Of a stretch of DNA of 64,000 nt, positions 45,039-55,720 are shown piece by piece. Position 1 is the stretch's first letter. Every line of letters begins with the position of its first letter. The stretch spans positions 62,001 through 126,000 of the forward strand of contig NZ_LR733826.1 in assembly GCF_902506535.1 (NCBI RefSeq), written 5' to 3'. The notes below the pieces were generated by a model that was not told where the DNA came from, ran no database searches, and saw nothing but the letters and a program-made list of their open reading frames with translations. A program made the translations under genes and the position numbers. The stretch comes from Pseudomonas sp. 8Z. GTDB lineage: Bacteria; Pseudomonadota; Gammaproteobacteria; Pseudomonadales; Pseudomonadaceae.

Positions 45039-45346
45039 GCCATAAGGCAGATCGGATGTTCAAAAAACTATTCGCAAAAAGGAAGCCTGATGATCGCAAG
45101 GAAGAAGAATTGGTGCCAACACCCATTCCAGCCTTGATCGTCATTCTGCTAAACAAAGAACGAGAAAAAGGCTCTCCACTAACTGAAGCCGAGGTTATAG
45201 AAATTAGAGACAACGCTGTTTGTATGATGCTTCCAGCTTCAGTGAAAATGCAGATGGAGGAATCCAGAGGCTATCCAGACCTAAATCCAGAACATGCCTG
45301 GGAGCAATGGCAAACAGCACGTCTTGAGTTCAGTGAAGGCTCATAA
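45035..45346 (+). CDS. Cassette 9: hypothetical protein
   Basis: The protein has 103 residues from the ATG at 45035, which is inside the attC8 core GTTATGA; a further ATG at 45056 (MFKKLFAKRKPDD) is possible. A basic start is followed by PTPIPALIVILLNKEREK and LTEAEVIEIRDNAVCMML. The stop TAA falls in the TCATAAC core of the broken attC9. No family is recognised. Confidence 0.62.
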   Translation: MSHKADRMFKKLFAKRKPDDRKEEELVPTPIPALIVILLNKEREKGSPLTEAEVIEIRDNAVCMMLPASVKMQMEESRGYPDLNPEHAWEQWQTARLEFSEGS

Positions 45347-45354
45347 CAATTGGT
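45341..45354 (+). repeat. attC9, left end only
   Basis: TCATAAC is the exact complement of the GTTATGA core of attC8, so it is a true R'' site. The similarity to other attC sites (AACAAxTGGT) stops at 45354. From 45355 the sequence belongs to an IS element. Confidence 0.78.
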
Positions 45355-46110
45355 ATATGGACTCTCCCCACAAGTAGTGAGTAATAGCTTTTCGAACCTG
45401 TCGTCAGCGCGGTTGCATTCGTATATCCGGCCTGTTGTGGGCGCTCACGCCCTGGCCATTCTGTAGTTCGCGCAGCGGGGGCCAAGCGTTCAATCGATCA
45501 CGGTGATCACACTTGTTATCGGCCTTGCTCCGCTGCAGGACTCGCCTGTTCCGACAGTTTCGCTATTCACCACAACCACAAGAAAACCATCACACCTTTA
45601 CTGATTACCCCCGCCGTCAGGCGGGCTTTACGCTCTGCCAATTGCCATTGAAGCGCCGCTCATGGCACCACACCGCCCAGCAGATCCGCACCAGTTTGTT
45701 GGCCAGGGCCACCGCTGCCTTGTTGTGGCCGATACGCTCTGCCGTCTGCACAGCCCAGCGCTGTAACTGCGTCAGCTTTTCCGGTGTACGGGCCTGGCAG
45801 CGTTGTGCCGCCAGCAAAGCTGCACGTGAGCCGTGGATCAATAACGTGCGGACATAGAAATTACCCTGTCGGCTGATATGGCCGAGTTTGCGACTATTGC
45901 CACTGCTGAACTCACGCGGCGTCATACCCAGCCAGGCGCTGAGCTGGCGACCATTGGCAAAGCGTTCGGGCTTGCCGACGGCGGCAGTCAGGGCGCTGGC
46001 AGTCAGCAGGCCAATGCCACTGACCTCATCCAGTTTGCGCACGATGTCATCGTCAGCGCGTAGGGTGGCAACGCGCAGCTTGCCCACCATTTTCAGGCTC
46101 CGCGCCGTCC
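45355..46110 (-). mobile_element. Truncated IS110/IS1111-family insertion sequence inside attC9
   Basis: The left end begins ATATGGACTCTCCCCAC directly at the attC9 breakpoint. About 260 bp of non-coding sequence lies downstream of the transposase stop, as in IS1111 elements, which typically have an extended region there. The transposase is read on the minus strand and is cut after its C-terminal half, so the other IS end and the rest of attC9 are gone. One IS1111 subgroup is known to insert specifically in attC sites. The right limit is approximate. Confidence 0.8.
45617..46090 (-). pseudogene. IS110-family transposase, C-terminal half
   Basis: This is 157 residues of a roughly 340-residue family. 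It contains the Transposase_20 helix-hairpin-helix (VSGIGLLTASALTAAVG) and the following AWLGMTPREFSSGNSRKLGH, ISRQGNFYVRTLLIHGSRAA. The N-terminal DEDD RuvC-like catalytic domain is absent. The frame stays open upstream to about 46150 but the sequence no longer resembles a transposase. Inactive. Confidence 0.85.
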
Positions 46111-46730
46111 AGGCTGACGAAAATATGACCGATTTATTTTTAGCCAGCCGGGGGGGGTCTAGCGGTCAGTCGCTTCTCTTTTTTGCACGTTCATCGAGCT
46201 TTGGCGGTGAGTCGTGCTTCTGGCGACGCGCTCAGTAAAGGGTGAGTCGTGTGTGTAGGGAACGATTGCATTGCTTAACCATTACCTGATGACGGCTGCC
46301 TGAATTTTTATGGGGCGTGTGTTTTTTGCTGCTTCTAGTGGTTGAAACGACTTGCTTTATGGGGTTTTTTTTAGTTTTTACTGTTAATGATTAGTCCTGT
46401 TCTGGCGGCTTTCTGCTCACTTGAGCGCTCGTTCGATTTGGCTGTCGGCTACGTTCTCTGCTCTATGATGCGGCTTTATGTTGCTTGATCTTGGGCTCCA
46501 CCTGGTGCCAGGCGCGGCAATGGGGCAGGCGTCGTCTGGGCGTGGCACGTCTGCCGTGCGCCTCTGTTGGTGAGCTTTTTGTTAATCAGGTTAATCATGT
46601 GCTCGATGGCGCTTCATCCATCGTGTGTATCGGTGCGGTGATCGAACATTTCGAGCAAATAGTTAATTGACATAACTATCTGCTCGGCCTACCTTGAGCC
46701 CATCTACCCCACACATGCAGGACACCCCCT
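46111..46730. other. Gene-free, AT-richer region between IS remnant and ech
   Basis: No conserved ORF. It has T-rich tracts (GGGTTTTTTTTAGTTTTTAC near 46361) and lower GC than the flanks, probably the right-hand junction debris of the array plus the promoter of the ech-vdh-fcs genes. No clear operator was found. Confidence 0.5.
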
Positions 46731-47561
46731 ATGAGCAAGTACGAAGCGCGCTGGCAAACCGTGAAGGTCGACGTCGAAGAGGGCATCGGCTGGGTCACTC
46801 TCAATCGCCCGGAAAAACGCAACGCCATGAGCCCGACCCTCAACCGCGAGATGGTCGATGTGCTGGAAACCCTGGAGCAGGACGCCGACGTCGGTGTGCT
46901 GGTGCTGACCGGCGCCGGTGAGTCCTGGACCGCAGGCATGGATCTCAAGGAATACTTCCGTGAGGTCGATGCTGGCCCGGAAATCCTGCAGGAGAAGATT
47001 CGCCGTGAAGCCTCAACCTGGCAGTGGAAGCTGCTGCGCATGTACGCCAAACCGACGATTGCCATGGTCAACGGCTGGTGCTTCGGCGGTGGCTTCAGCC
47101 CGCTGGTGGCGTGCGATCTGGCCATCTGCGCCGATGAGGCGACTTTTGGCCTGTCGGAAATCAACTGGGGCATCCCGCCGGGCAACCTGGTGAGCAAGGC
47201 CATGGCCGACACCGTGGGCCATCGTCAGTCGCTGTACTACATCATGACCGGCAAGACCTTCGGCGGGCAGAAAGCCGCCGAGATGGGGCTGGTTAATGAG
47301 AGCGTGCCGCTGGCGCAACTGCGTGAGACGACTGTTGAGCTGGCGCGTAATCTGCTGGAGAAGAATCCGGTGGTGATGCGTGCGGCGAAGATTGGCTTCA
47401 AGCGTTGCCGCGAGCTGACCTGGGAGCAGAACGAAGATTACCTCTACGCCAAACTCGACCAGTCGCGCCTGCTGGATAAAGAGGGCGGTCGTGAGCAGGG
47501 CATGAAGCAGTTCCTCGACGAGAAGAGCATCAAGCCGGGTCTGCAAGCCTACAAACGCTAA
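46731..47561 (+). CDS. ech: Hydroxycinnamoyl-CoA hydratase-lyase (feruloyl-CoA hydratase/aldolase)
   Basis: The protein has 276 residues, the exact length of P. fluorescens HCHL. The known catalytic residues align by number: S123 (FGGGFSPLVACD), E143 (FGLSEINWGIPPG) and Y239 (EDYLYAKLDQS). It hydrates feruloyl-, caffeoyl- or coumaroyl-CoA and then releases acetyl-CoA and the aromatic aldehyde (vanillin or 4-hydroxybenzaldehyde). It is followed 64 bp later by vdh and then fcs, the complete CoA-dependent non-beta-oxidative route. Confidence 0.95.
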   Translation: MSKYEARWQTVKVDVEEGIGWVTLNRPEKRNAMSPTLNREMVDVLETLEQDADVGVLVLTGAGESWTAGMDLKEYFREVDAGPEILQEKIRREASTWQWKLLRMYAKPTIAMVNGWCFGGGFSPLVACDLAICADEATFGLSEINWGIPPGNLVSKAMADTVGHRQSLYYIMTGKTFGGQKAAEMGLVNESVPLAQLRETTVELARNLLEKNPVVMRAAKIGFKRCRELTWEQNEDYLYAKLDQSRLLDKEGGREQGMKQFLDEKSIKPGLQAYKR

Positions 47562-47625
47562 ACGTGTGCTCGGGGCGGTTGTGCGTGGCCGCCCCTGAAT
47601 AACAATCACAAGATGGAGCCAGACC

Positions 47626-49068
47626 ATGTTCGATGTGCCTTTGCTGATCGCCGGGCAGATGCGCCCTGCCGCCAGTGGTGCGCTGTTCGAGCGCCGCAGT
47701 CCGTTTACCGGTGAGGTCGTTAGTCGTGTGGCCGCTGCCACCCTCGAAGACGCCGATGCCGCTGTCGCTGCCGCGCAGGCGGCTTTCCCAGCCTGGGCCG
47801 CGCTGGGGCCGGGGGAGCGCCGTGCGCGCCTGCTGGAGGCCGCCCGTTTGCTGGAAGCCAATCGTGAGCGCTTTATGGCCATGGCTGTGGAGACCGGCGC
47901 CACGGCTGACTGGTACGGCTTCAACGTCAAGCTGGCGGCCAATATGCTGCGCGATGCTGCCGCTATGACCACGCAGATCAAGGGTGAGGTGATTCCCTCC
48001 GACGTGCCGGGCAGCTTCGCCATGGCGCTGCGTCAGCCGTGTGGTGTGGTGCTGGGCATCGCCCCGTGGAATGCGCCGATCATTCTTGGCACTCGCGCCT
48101 TGGCCATGCCTTTGGCCTGTGGCAACACGGTGGTGCTCAAGGCGTCGGAGAACAGCCCGGCGGTGCACGCGTTAATCGGCGAGGTGCTGCAGCAGGCCGG
48201 TCTTGGTGATGGCGTGGTCAACGTCATCAGCAATGCTCCAGCCGATGCCGCTGCCATCGTCGAGCGGCTGGTGGCTAACCCGGCGGTGCGTCGTGTCAAC
48301 TTCACTGGCTCCACCCATGTCGGGCGCATCATCGGCCAGCTCGCCGCGAAACATCTGAAACCGGCGGTGCTGGAGCTGGGCGGCAAGGCGCCTTTGCTGG
48401 TGCTCGATGACGCGGATCTGGAGCAGGCGGTGGCCGCTTCGGCTTTCGGTGCTTACTTCAATCAGGGGCAGATTTGCATGTCCACTGAGCGTCTGGTGGT
48501 CGACGAGCGCATCGCCGACGATTTCGCCGCGCGCCTTGCCGCCAAGGTCGGCACGCTCAAGGCCGGTTTGCCGGGTGAAGCCGTGCTCGGTTCGCTGATC
48601 GACGCCGCCGCCGGTGAGCGCATCATGGCGCTGGTGCAGGACGCTGTGGACAAGGGCGCCGTGCTCCTTGCTGGCGGGCAGATCGACGGCAGTGTGATGC
48701 AGCCGGTATTGCTCGACCGCGTGACGCCGGCCATGCGCCTGTACCGCGAGGAGTCGTTCGGCCCGGTGGCGGTGATCCTGCGCGGGGAGGGCGATGAGGA
48801 GCTGTTGCGCCTGGCCAACGATTCGGAGTTCGGTCTGTCGGCGGCGATCTTCAGCCGGGACGTTTCCCGTGCGTTGACGTTGGCGCAGCGGGTCGAGTCG
48901 GGCATCTGCCATATCAACGGCCCAACCGTGCATGACGAGGCGCCGATGCCTTTTGGCGGGGTGAAGGCCAGCGGTTACGGCAGCTTTGGTTCCAGCGCGA
49001 GCCTTGAGCACTTCACCCAGTTGCGTTGGGTGACGGTGCAGAACAGCCCACGGCATTACCCGATCTGA
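47626..49068 (+). CDS. vdh: Vanillin (aromatic aldehyde) dehydrogenase
   Basis: The protein has 480 residues, ALDH superfamily. The catalytic Cys is C284 (NQGQICMSTER), the general base is E250 (AVLELGGKAPL), and the NAD loop is NFTGSTHVG. The Vdh-typical LPLA-like segment RALAMPLACGNTVVLKASE is present. It oxidises vanillin or 4-hydroxybenzaldehyde to the acid with NAD+. Cotranscription with ech is likely from the spacing. Confidence 0.93.
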   Translation: MFDVPLLIAGQMRPAASGALFERRSPFTGEVVSRVAAATLEDADAAVAAAQAAFPAWAALGPGERRARLLEAARLLEANRERFMAMAVETGATADWYGFNVKLAANMLRDAAAMTTQIKGEVIPSDVPGSFAMALRQPCGVVLGIAPWNAPIILGTRALAMPLACGNTVVLKASENSPAVHALIGEVLQQAGLGDGVVNVISNAPADAAAIVERLVANPAVRRVNFTGSTHVGRIIGQLAAKHLKPAVLELGGKAPLLVLDDADLEQAVAASAFGAYFNQGQICMSTERLVVDERIADDFAARLAAKVGTLKAGLPGEAVLGSLIDAAAGERIMALVQDAVDKGAVLLAGGQIDGSVMQPVLLDRVTPAMRLYREESFGPVAVILRGEGDEELLRLANDSEFGLSAAIFSRDVSRALTLAQRVESGICHINGPTVHDEAPMPFGGVKASGYGSFGSSASLEHFTQLRWVTVQNSPRHYPI

Positions 49069-49232
49069 CAGGCCTTGCCTGATCGGCGCCGTTGGCGTGG
49101 CTTGCCGACAGGTGAGCCACGGCTATGCAACGTGCGCGATTGAGGCCAGGCGTCTAGGTGCATGAATTGAACTGGCCGGGCCAATGCCTGGCGTCGCGCT
49201 GTGCCTGAAGGCATGGCCGGAGGTGATAACAG

Positions 49233-51101
49233 ATGAACAATGAATCCTCCTCGCAATCGGCAATCCGCTATCGCCCCGTATCGCTGGGGCGGCCGGATGT
49301 CGAAATCGAGTCATACGCCGGCAATACCTACCTGCGCTCGCGCGAGGCTCTGGCGGCTTTGCCCGCGCGCTTGCTCGATCGCCTGCTGCACTGGGCCGAG
49401 GTGCGCAGCGAGCAAACCTTTATCGCTCGCCGTGGCAGCGACGGGCAGTGGCAACGTATCAGTTATCGGCAGATGCTGGCGCGCGTCCGTTGCATCGCCG
49501 CGCACTTGCTCGACTACGAGTTGAGCGCCGAGCGCCCGCTGGTGATTCTCTCCGGCAATGATCTGGAGCATCTGCAACTGGCGTTGGCTGCTATGTACAT
49601 CGGCGTGCCGTACTGCCCGGTGTCGCCTGCCTATTCCACCGTGGCGCGTGATTACACCAAGCTGCAGCACATCGTTGATTTGCTGCGCCCTGGTCTGGTG
49701 ATGGCTGCCGATGGCGCTGCTTTCAGTCGCGCCATTGAGGCGGTGCTGCCTGCTGAGGTGCCGGTGCTGCTGGTGCAGGGCGAGCTGGCCGGGCGCGATG
49801 TGCAGCACTTCGACGCGCTATTGACGCCGTGCGAGCCGACACGCGCCGATGCCGCTTTCGCTCGCACCGGGCCGGAAAGCATCGCCAAGTTCCTTTTCAC
49901 CAGTGGCTCGACCAAGCTGCCCAAGGCGGTGGTCACCACCCAGCGCATGCTCTGCGCCAATCAGCAGATGCTGTTGCAGACTTTCCCGGTATTCGCCGAA
50001 GAGCCGCCAGTGCTGGTGGACTGGTTGCCGTGGAACCACACCTTCGGCGGTAGCCACAACGTCGGCATCGTGTTGTACAACGGCGGCAGTCTGTACCTTG
50101 ATGACGGTCGGCCAACGCCGCAGTTGTTCGGCGAAACCCTGCGCAATCTCAAGGAAATATCCCCCACTGCTTACCTCACCGTGCCCAAGGGCTGGGAGGA
50201 ACTGGTGAACGCGCTGGAGCAGGACGGCGAGTTGCGCGAGCGCTTTTTCGCCCGCGTGAAGTTGTTCTTCTTCGCGGGCGCGGGGCTTAGCCAGCCGATC
50301 TGGGATCGCCTCGACCGGATCGCTGAGCAGCACTGCGGCGAGCGCATCCGCATGATGGCCGGGCTGGGCATGACCGAGACGGCGCCGTCCTGCACCTTCA
50401 CCACCGGGCCGTTATCGATGGCGGGCTACATCGGCCTGCCCGCACCGGGCTGCGAGGTCAAACTGGCGCCGGTGGACGGCAAGCTGGAAGGGCGCTTTCG
50501 CGGCCCGCACGTGATGCCTGGCTATTGGCATCAGGCTGAACTCAACGACGAAGCGTTCGATGAGGAAGGCTTCTACCGTTCCGGCGATGCCCTGCGCTTT
50601 GCCGATGACGACAACCCGCACTGGGGGTTGATGTTCGATGGGCGCATCGCCGAGGACTTCAAACTCAATACGGGTGTGTTCGTCAGCGTTGGGCCGCTGC
50701 GCACCCGCGTCATTCTGCAGGGCGCGCCCTATGTGCAGGACGTGGTGGTCACCGGGCCGGATCGTCAGCGCATTGGCTTGCTGGTGTTCCCCAATCTGCC
50801 CGCCTGCCGTGAATTGGCCGGGCTGTCGGCTGAGTCCAGTGCCGAGTCGGTATTGGCGGCTGAGCCGGTACGGCAGTGGCTGGCCGGGCTTTTGCTGGAG
50901 CTTAATCGTGAGGCCACCGGGCTGGCTTCGCATATCGCCTGGGCTTGCCTGATGACCGAGGCGCCGAGCCTGGACGCCGGGGAGGTGACCGACAAGGGCT
51001 CGCTCAACCAGCGCGTGGTGCTCAGCCGCCGTGCCGAGTTTATCGAGCGTCTCTATGCCGACCCGCAGGCGCACTGCGTGGTGGCGCAGGCGTGGGCATG
51101 A
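49233..51101 (+). CDS. fcs: Feruloyl-CoA synthetase
   Basis: The protein has 622 residues, adenylate-forming family. P-loop: LFTSGSTKLPKAVVTTQRM. A5-like motif: GLGMTETAPSCTF. Also RSGDALRFADDDNPHWGL and the A8 hinge-like DGRIAEDFKLNTGVFVSVGP, typical of the Fcs subfamily. A near-perfect Shine-Dalgarno (GGAGGTGATAACAG) precedes the ATG. It activates ferulate, coumarate or caffeate with ATP and CoA for Ech. Separated from vdh by 164 bp, so it may also have its own promoter. Confidence 0.93.
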   Translation: MNNESSSQSAIRYRPVSLGRPDVEIESYAGNTYLRSREALAALPARLLDRLLHWAEVRSEQTFIARRGSDGQWQRISYRQMLARVRCIAAHLLDYELSAERPLVILSGNDLEHLQLALAAMYIGVPYCPVSPAYSTVARDYTKLQHIVDLLRPGLVMAADGAAFSRAIEAVLPAEVPVLLVQGELAGRDVQHFDALLTPCEPTRADAAFARTGPESIAKFLFTSGSTKLPKAVVTTQRMLCANQQMLLQTFPVFAEEPPVLVDWLPWNHTFGGSHNVGIVLYNGGSLYLDDGRPTPQLFGETLRNLKEISPTAYLTVPKGWEELVNALEQDGELRERFFARVKLFFFAGAGLSQPIWDRLDRIAEQHCGERIRMMAGLGMTETAPSCTFTTGPLSMAGYIGLPAPGCEVKLAPVDGKLEGRFRGPHVMPGYWHQAELNDEAFDEEGFYRSGDALRFADDDNPHWGLMFDGRIAEDFKLNTGVFVSVGPLRTRVILQGAPYVQDVVVTGPDRQRIGLLVFPNLPACRELAGLSAESSAESVLAAEPVRQWLAGLLLELNREATGLASHIAWACLMTEAPSLDAGEVTDKGSLNQRVVLSRRAEFIERLYADPQAHCVVAQAWA

Positions 51102-51149
51102 CGCGGTAGTTCGACGCCTTCGAACAGATCGCGTTGCAAGCTGCTGTCG

Positions 51150-51262
51150 GCCTGTAACGCGACCCACAGGGGGGCCAGGCAACTGGCCACGCGTGGCACC
51201 CGCTACGGTATCGCCGCCATCTGCATCGGGTGGGCAGGGCATGGCGAGCCCGGCCTGTCGGT
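51150..51262 (+). pseudogene. Decayed C-terminal fragment of a thiolase
   Basis: At 51180-51230 the plus strand encodes QLATRGTRYGIAAICIG, the C-terminal thiolase motif just before GxGQG. The next bases give GQGMAS only after restoring two single-base losses. HRGAR just before may be a decayed GHPxGASGAR. The rest of the gene is absent. In some pseudomonads a beta-ketothiolase gene (aat) accompanies fcs, so this looks like its remnant. Confidence 0.6.
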
Positions 51263-51309
51263 GAGGCGTTGCCACGCATATATCGGGACTGCTTGAGTGC
51301 GCAGTGCTT

Positions 51310-51346
51310 GCTCATATCGTGGCTGAAGCCACTCCTACAGGGGCTG
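51310..51346. repeat. REP-like element upstream of the pobA stop
   Basis: ATCGTGGCTGAAGCCACTCCTACAGGGG carries the GGCTGAAGCCxCTCCxAC block seen at 421-472 and 37040. The whole 51102-51449 gap holds only this and the thiolase remnant. Confidence 0.6.
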
Positions 51347-51449
51347 CAGTGTTTTGAGGGGCTTGAGCCGCGATGTTCGCACTCAAGGCAGCAACTTCCT
51401 TGCGTGCAGATGGCGAGGGCGGTGGATCGTCGACCCACCGCCTGCACGT

Positions 51450-52667
<1,218 letters not shown>

Positions 52668-52742
52668 TCAGTATTTTTGATGTATCGATGTCCGCCATGA
52701 AGGCACTATCCGCTTAGTTACTTGGACTTTTCGAGGATTCGT

Positions 52743-53600
52743 ATGACCGGTCAGGTTCCTGTGTTCAAGCTCTACGGCGAGGATCGCGCCTGGCCGACGC
52801 CAGACCTGATCCACTGCGAGTCGATTGCCGAGCGCAGCCGCCTGCACGGCTGGGAAATCAGCGCTCATCTGCACAGTGATCTGCTGCAGGTGCTGTACAT
52901 CCAGAGTGGCCATGCCGAGGTGGAGATCGATGGCCAAGTGCGCGTGCTCGACCAGGCGGCGGTGCAGGTGGTGCCGGCGCTGTGCGTGCACGGCTTTCGT
53001 TTTTCCGAGGATATCCAAGGCCATGTGCTGACCTTGGCCCAGCCAATGGTCGAGCACCTCGGCGCGGCGCTGGAGCGACCGCCGCTGACTCAGGCGGTTT
53101 GCTATCTGGCGCAAGGCCAAGAGCCGCGCCTGGATATGCTGTTCGCCACCCTGGCTCACGAATACGGGCAGCACGAGGCAGGGCGCGAGTTGATGTTGCA
53201 GTCGCTGATCAGCGCGCTGCTGGTATGGCTGGTGCGTCAAGCTTTGGCCAACGAGCATGAGGAAGCCTTGTTGAGTGACCGTGGGCGCCACCATTTGCGG
53301 CGCTTTCAGGGGGTGGTCGAGGCGCACTATAGCGAGCATCGTCCGCTGGACTGGTACGCCTCGCAGTTGGGCCTGAGCGTGGCCCATCTCAATAGCCTGT
53401 GTCGGCGCCTGGCCGGGCAGTCCGGCCTGCAGTTGATCCATCAGCGGCTGTTGCTCGAAGCCAAGCGTAACTTGGTCTATACCTCGATGACGGTCGCCCA
53501 GGTGGCCGACAGCTTAGGATTTTCCGAGGCGGCTTATTTTTCGCGTTTCTTCAGGCGGATGACGGGGCTTTCTCCCAGGGCATTCCGTGAGCGGCGCTGA
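52743..53600 (+). CDS. pobR: AraC-family activator of pobA
   Basis: From ATG 52743 (MTGQVPVFKLYGED) it has 285 residues. The N-terminal cupin (LHGWEISAHLHSDLLQVLYI) is followed by two C-terminal helix-turn-helix motifs (ASQLGLSVAHLNSLCRRLAG; VAQVADSLGFSEAAYFSRFF) ending in RMTGLSPRAFRERR. Divergent from pobA with about 108 bp between, as expected of PobR, which activates pobA in response to 4-hydroxybenzoate. Confidence 0.92.
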   Translation: MTGQVPVFKLYGEDRAWPTPDLIHCESIAERSRLHGWEISAHLHSDLLQVLYIQSGHAEVEIDGQVRVLDQAAVQVVPALCVHGFRFSEDIQGHVLTLAQPMVEHLGAALERPPLTQAVCYLAQGQEPRLDMLFATLAHEYGQHEAGRELMLQSLISALLVWLVRQALANEHEEALLSDRGRHHLRRFQGVVEAHYSEHRPLDWYASQLGLSVAHLNSLCRRLAGQSGLQLIHQRLLLEAKRNLVYTSMTVAQVADSLGFSEAAYFSRFFRRMTGLSPRAFRERR

Positions 53601-53770
53601 GCCTCTGAGTTGCCTTTACCTAGCAAAGACACAGCACAGGTAAAACGGCTGGTTGGGTCTATATTCGAGGGAGGCCTTAAGCGTTGCGTGGGCATGCCGA
53701 TAGCCTTTTGAGCCTTCATCAGTAACGGTCTTGTGCCGGTTGTAGTCCCACTCTTACGAGAGCCAGTCGA

Positions 53771-55711
53771 ATGAATATCAAGCAGAAACTGACCTGGGCG
53801 TTTGCCGCTATCGCGTGCGTGCCGATCCTTCTGGTTGCCGTCGTGGTCATTTATAACTTGCGCGTACAGGCTGAGGCCGATTTCCTCGATAGCAGCTCTC
53901 GCGAGATCCGTCAGATCGACAATGCCATGGGCATGTTCTTCAAGGGCATCAGCGAGAACATCGATTACATCGCCAGTCTGCCGGAGATCGTGGCTGCTCC
54001 CGTTCTGAAAAACTACTCGTCGGCCGATGCCCCGAGCCAGCCATTACCGGAAACCAACCAGCAGTTGGAAAGCCTTTTCGACCGCTTCGCCAAGTCGCAT
54101 CCGACCACGGCCTATATGTCCTACGGCCGGGTCGATGGCGGCTATGCCATCTGGCCAAGCGATCCGGGCCTGAAAAGCTACGACCCGCGCGTGCGCCCCT
54201 GGTACAAGACTGGTATAGCCTCTCCAGGCAAAACGGTACGCACTGCCGCCTACTACTGGGCGCCGGATGATGCCGTGCTGATCGGTACCGTGCGTGCCGT
54301 CAACGATGCGCAGGGCAATGTGGCCGGTGTAGTCGGGCTGGATGTGTCGCTCAAGCAGCTCACCGACCTGGTCAAGCAAATCAAGATTGGCGAAACCGGC
54401 TATCTGCTGCTGGCTGAGGCGAGCGGCAATGTTTTGGTTGACTCTGGCAATGCCGAGAACAACTTCAAGTCGCTTACCGACCTGGGCGGCGACTACGCCA
54501 AGATGGCAGGTGCCGATGGTTTGCAGGAGGTTCAGATCAATGGCACCCATTACATGGCCAATGTCTGGTCGTCGCCCACGCTTGGCTGGCGCTTTATCGG
54601 CTTGATCGAACGCGACGAGGTCATGGCCAAAGCCAACGTCTTGGCCTGGCAGATCGGCGTGATTGTGCTGCTACTGGCCATTGTTTTTGCCGTGGTCGGC
54701 GGCGTGTTCGCCAAGCTCATCGTCAACCCGATCCGTAGCGTTGCCAGCGGCTTGGAAGGCATTGCGCAGGGGGAGGGCGATCTGACTCGCAGCTTGAGCG
54801 TACAAGGCAAGGATGAAACGGCGCTGCTGGCGCGTTGGTTCAACCAGTTTCTTGGCACCATTCGTCAACTCGTGCAGAGCATCATGGAGGCCTCGGCGGC
54901 ACTGCGCCAGACTTCCGATGACTCTACCCGTGTCGCACATGACATGAACGATGTGGCCGAGCGTCAGCGTGGCGCGGTGGAAATGGTCTCCACGGCCTTC
55001 AATGAAATGGTCGCCACCGCCAACGAAGTCGCCCGCTCCTGCAGCGAGGCCGCCAGCTCTGCCGACGACGGCCAGCGCCAGGTGCATACCGGTCAGACAC
55101 AGATCGAAGATGCCACCGACAGCGTCACCCGCCTGAGCGACAACCTGAAGCAATCGGCCTTGGCGCTGCAGGCTCTGGAGCAGGACAGCCAGAACATCAA
55201 CGCCATCCTCGGCACCATCCGCTCGATTGCCGAGCAGACTAACCTGCTAGCGCTCAACGCCGCCATCGAGGCCGCGCGAGCAGGGGATCAGGGCCGTGGC
55301 TTTGCCGTCGTTGCCGACGAGGTGCGTGCCCTGGCCCAGCGCACCGCCGACTCCACCGGCGAGATCGACAGCCTGCTCGGCGGCCTGGCACGGCGCACCC
55401 AAGAGGTGACGCGGCAGATGCAGAACAGCCTGGAAATGTCTCAGACCAGCGTTGAGCGCATCAGCCTGGCCAGCCAGAGCTTCGAGCAGATTCGCGGTTC
55501 GGTGGATCACATTCGTGACCAGAACACCCAGATCGCTACGGCCGCTGAGGAGCAGCACCAGGTCGCCGAGGAGATCAACCGCCACATCGCGCAGATTCAG
55601 AACGACGCTCAACTGGTGGAAAATCTCGCGCAGTCGGCGCATCGAGATTCGCAGGAGCTGGCGCAACTGTCTGAGCAACTGCATGGCCTGGTCGGGCGCT
55701 TTCGCGCGTGA
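53771..55711 (+). CDS. Methyl-accepting chemotaxis protein with dCache sensor
   Basis: The protein has 646 residues: TM1 about 10-30, a double-Cache periplasmic domain about 35-285, TM2 about 290-315 ([18 protein letters not shown]), HAMP about 315-370 and a signalling domain to the end with the conserved tip [20 protein letters not shown]. In the membrane-distal Cache pocket, YDPRVRPWY, a later AAYYWAP and GVVGLD resemble the amino-acid-binding dCache motif (Y..R.WY ... Y ... D) of PctA-type receptors. Thus it may sense amino acids rather than aromatics despite its place beside pobR. Confidence 0.9.
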   Translation: MNIKQKLTWAFAAIACVPILLVAVVVIYNLRVQAEADFLDSSSREIRQIDNAMGMFFKGISENIDYIASLPEIVAAPVLKNYSSADAPSQPLPETNQQLESLFDRFAKSHPTTAYMSYGRVDGGYAIWPSDPGLKSYDPRVRPWYKTGIASPGKTVRTAAYYWAPDDAVLIGTVRAVNDAQGNVAGVVGLDVSLKQLTDLVKQIKIGETGYLLLAEASGNVLVDSGNAENNFKSLTDLGGDYAKMAGADGLQEVQINGTHYMANVWSSPTLGWRFIGLIERDEVMAKANVLAWQIGVIVLLLAIVFAVVGGVFAKLIVNPIRSVASGLEGIAQGEGDLTRSLSVQGKDETALLARWFNQFLGTIRQLVQSIMEASAALRQTSDDSTRVAHDMNDVAERQRGAVEMVSTAFNEMVATANEVARSCSEAASSADDGQRQVHTGQTQIEDATDSVTRLSDNLKQSALALQALEQDSQNINAILGTIRSIAEQTNLLALNAAIEAARAGDQGRGFAVVADEVRALAQRTADSTGEIDSLLGGLARRTQEVTRQMQNSLEMSQTSVERISLASQSFEQIRGSVDHIRDQNTQIATAAEEQHQVAEEINRHIAQIQNDAQLVENLAQSAHRDSQELAQLSEQLHGLVGRFRA

Positions 55712-55720
55712 GGCTACGGG

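Larger units (their letters stand above)
40443..45354 (+). mobile_element. Integron cassette array without visible integrase (nine cassettes)
   Basis: Nine cassettes are delimited by core sites at 40443, 40794, 41387, 42187, 42752, 43046, 43454, 44525 and 45033. All nine R'' cores are exact reverse complements of the preceding core: CTCTAAC, GCCTAAC, GTATAAC, GCCTAAC, GGATAAC, GCCTAAC, GCTTAAC, GCCTAAC, TCATAAC. All ORFs read on the + strand. Base composition is clearly more AT-rich than the flanks. No intI gene lies in the window, so locally it is a cluster of attC sites lacking an integrase. Confidence 0.93.
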
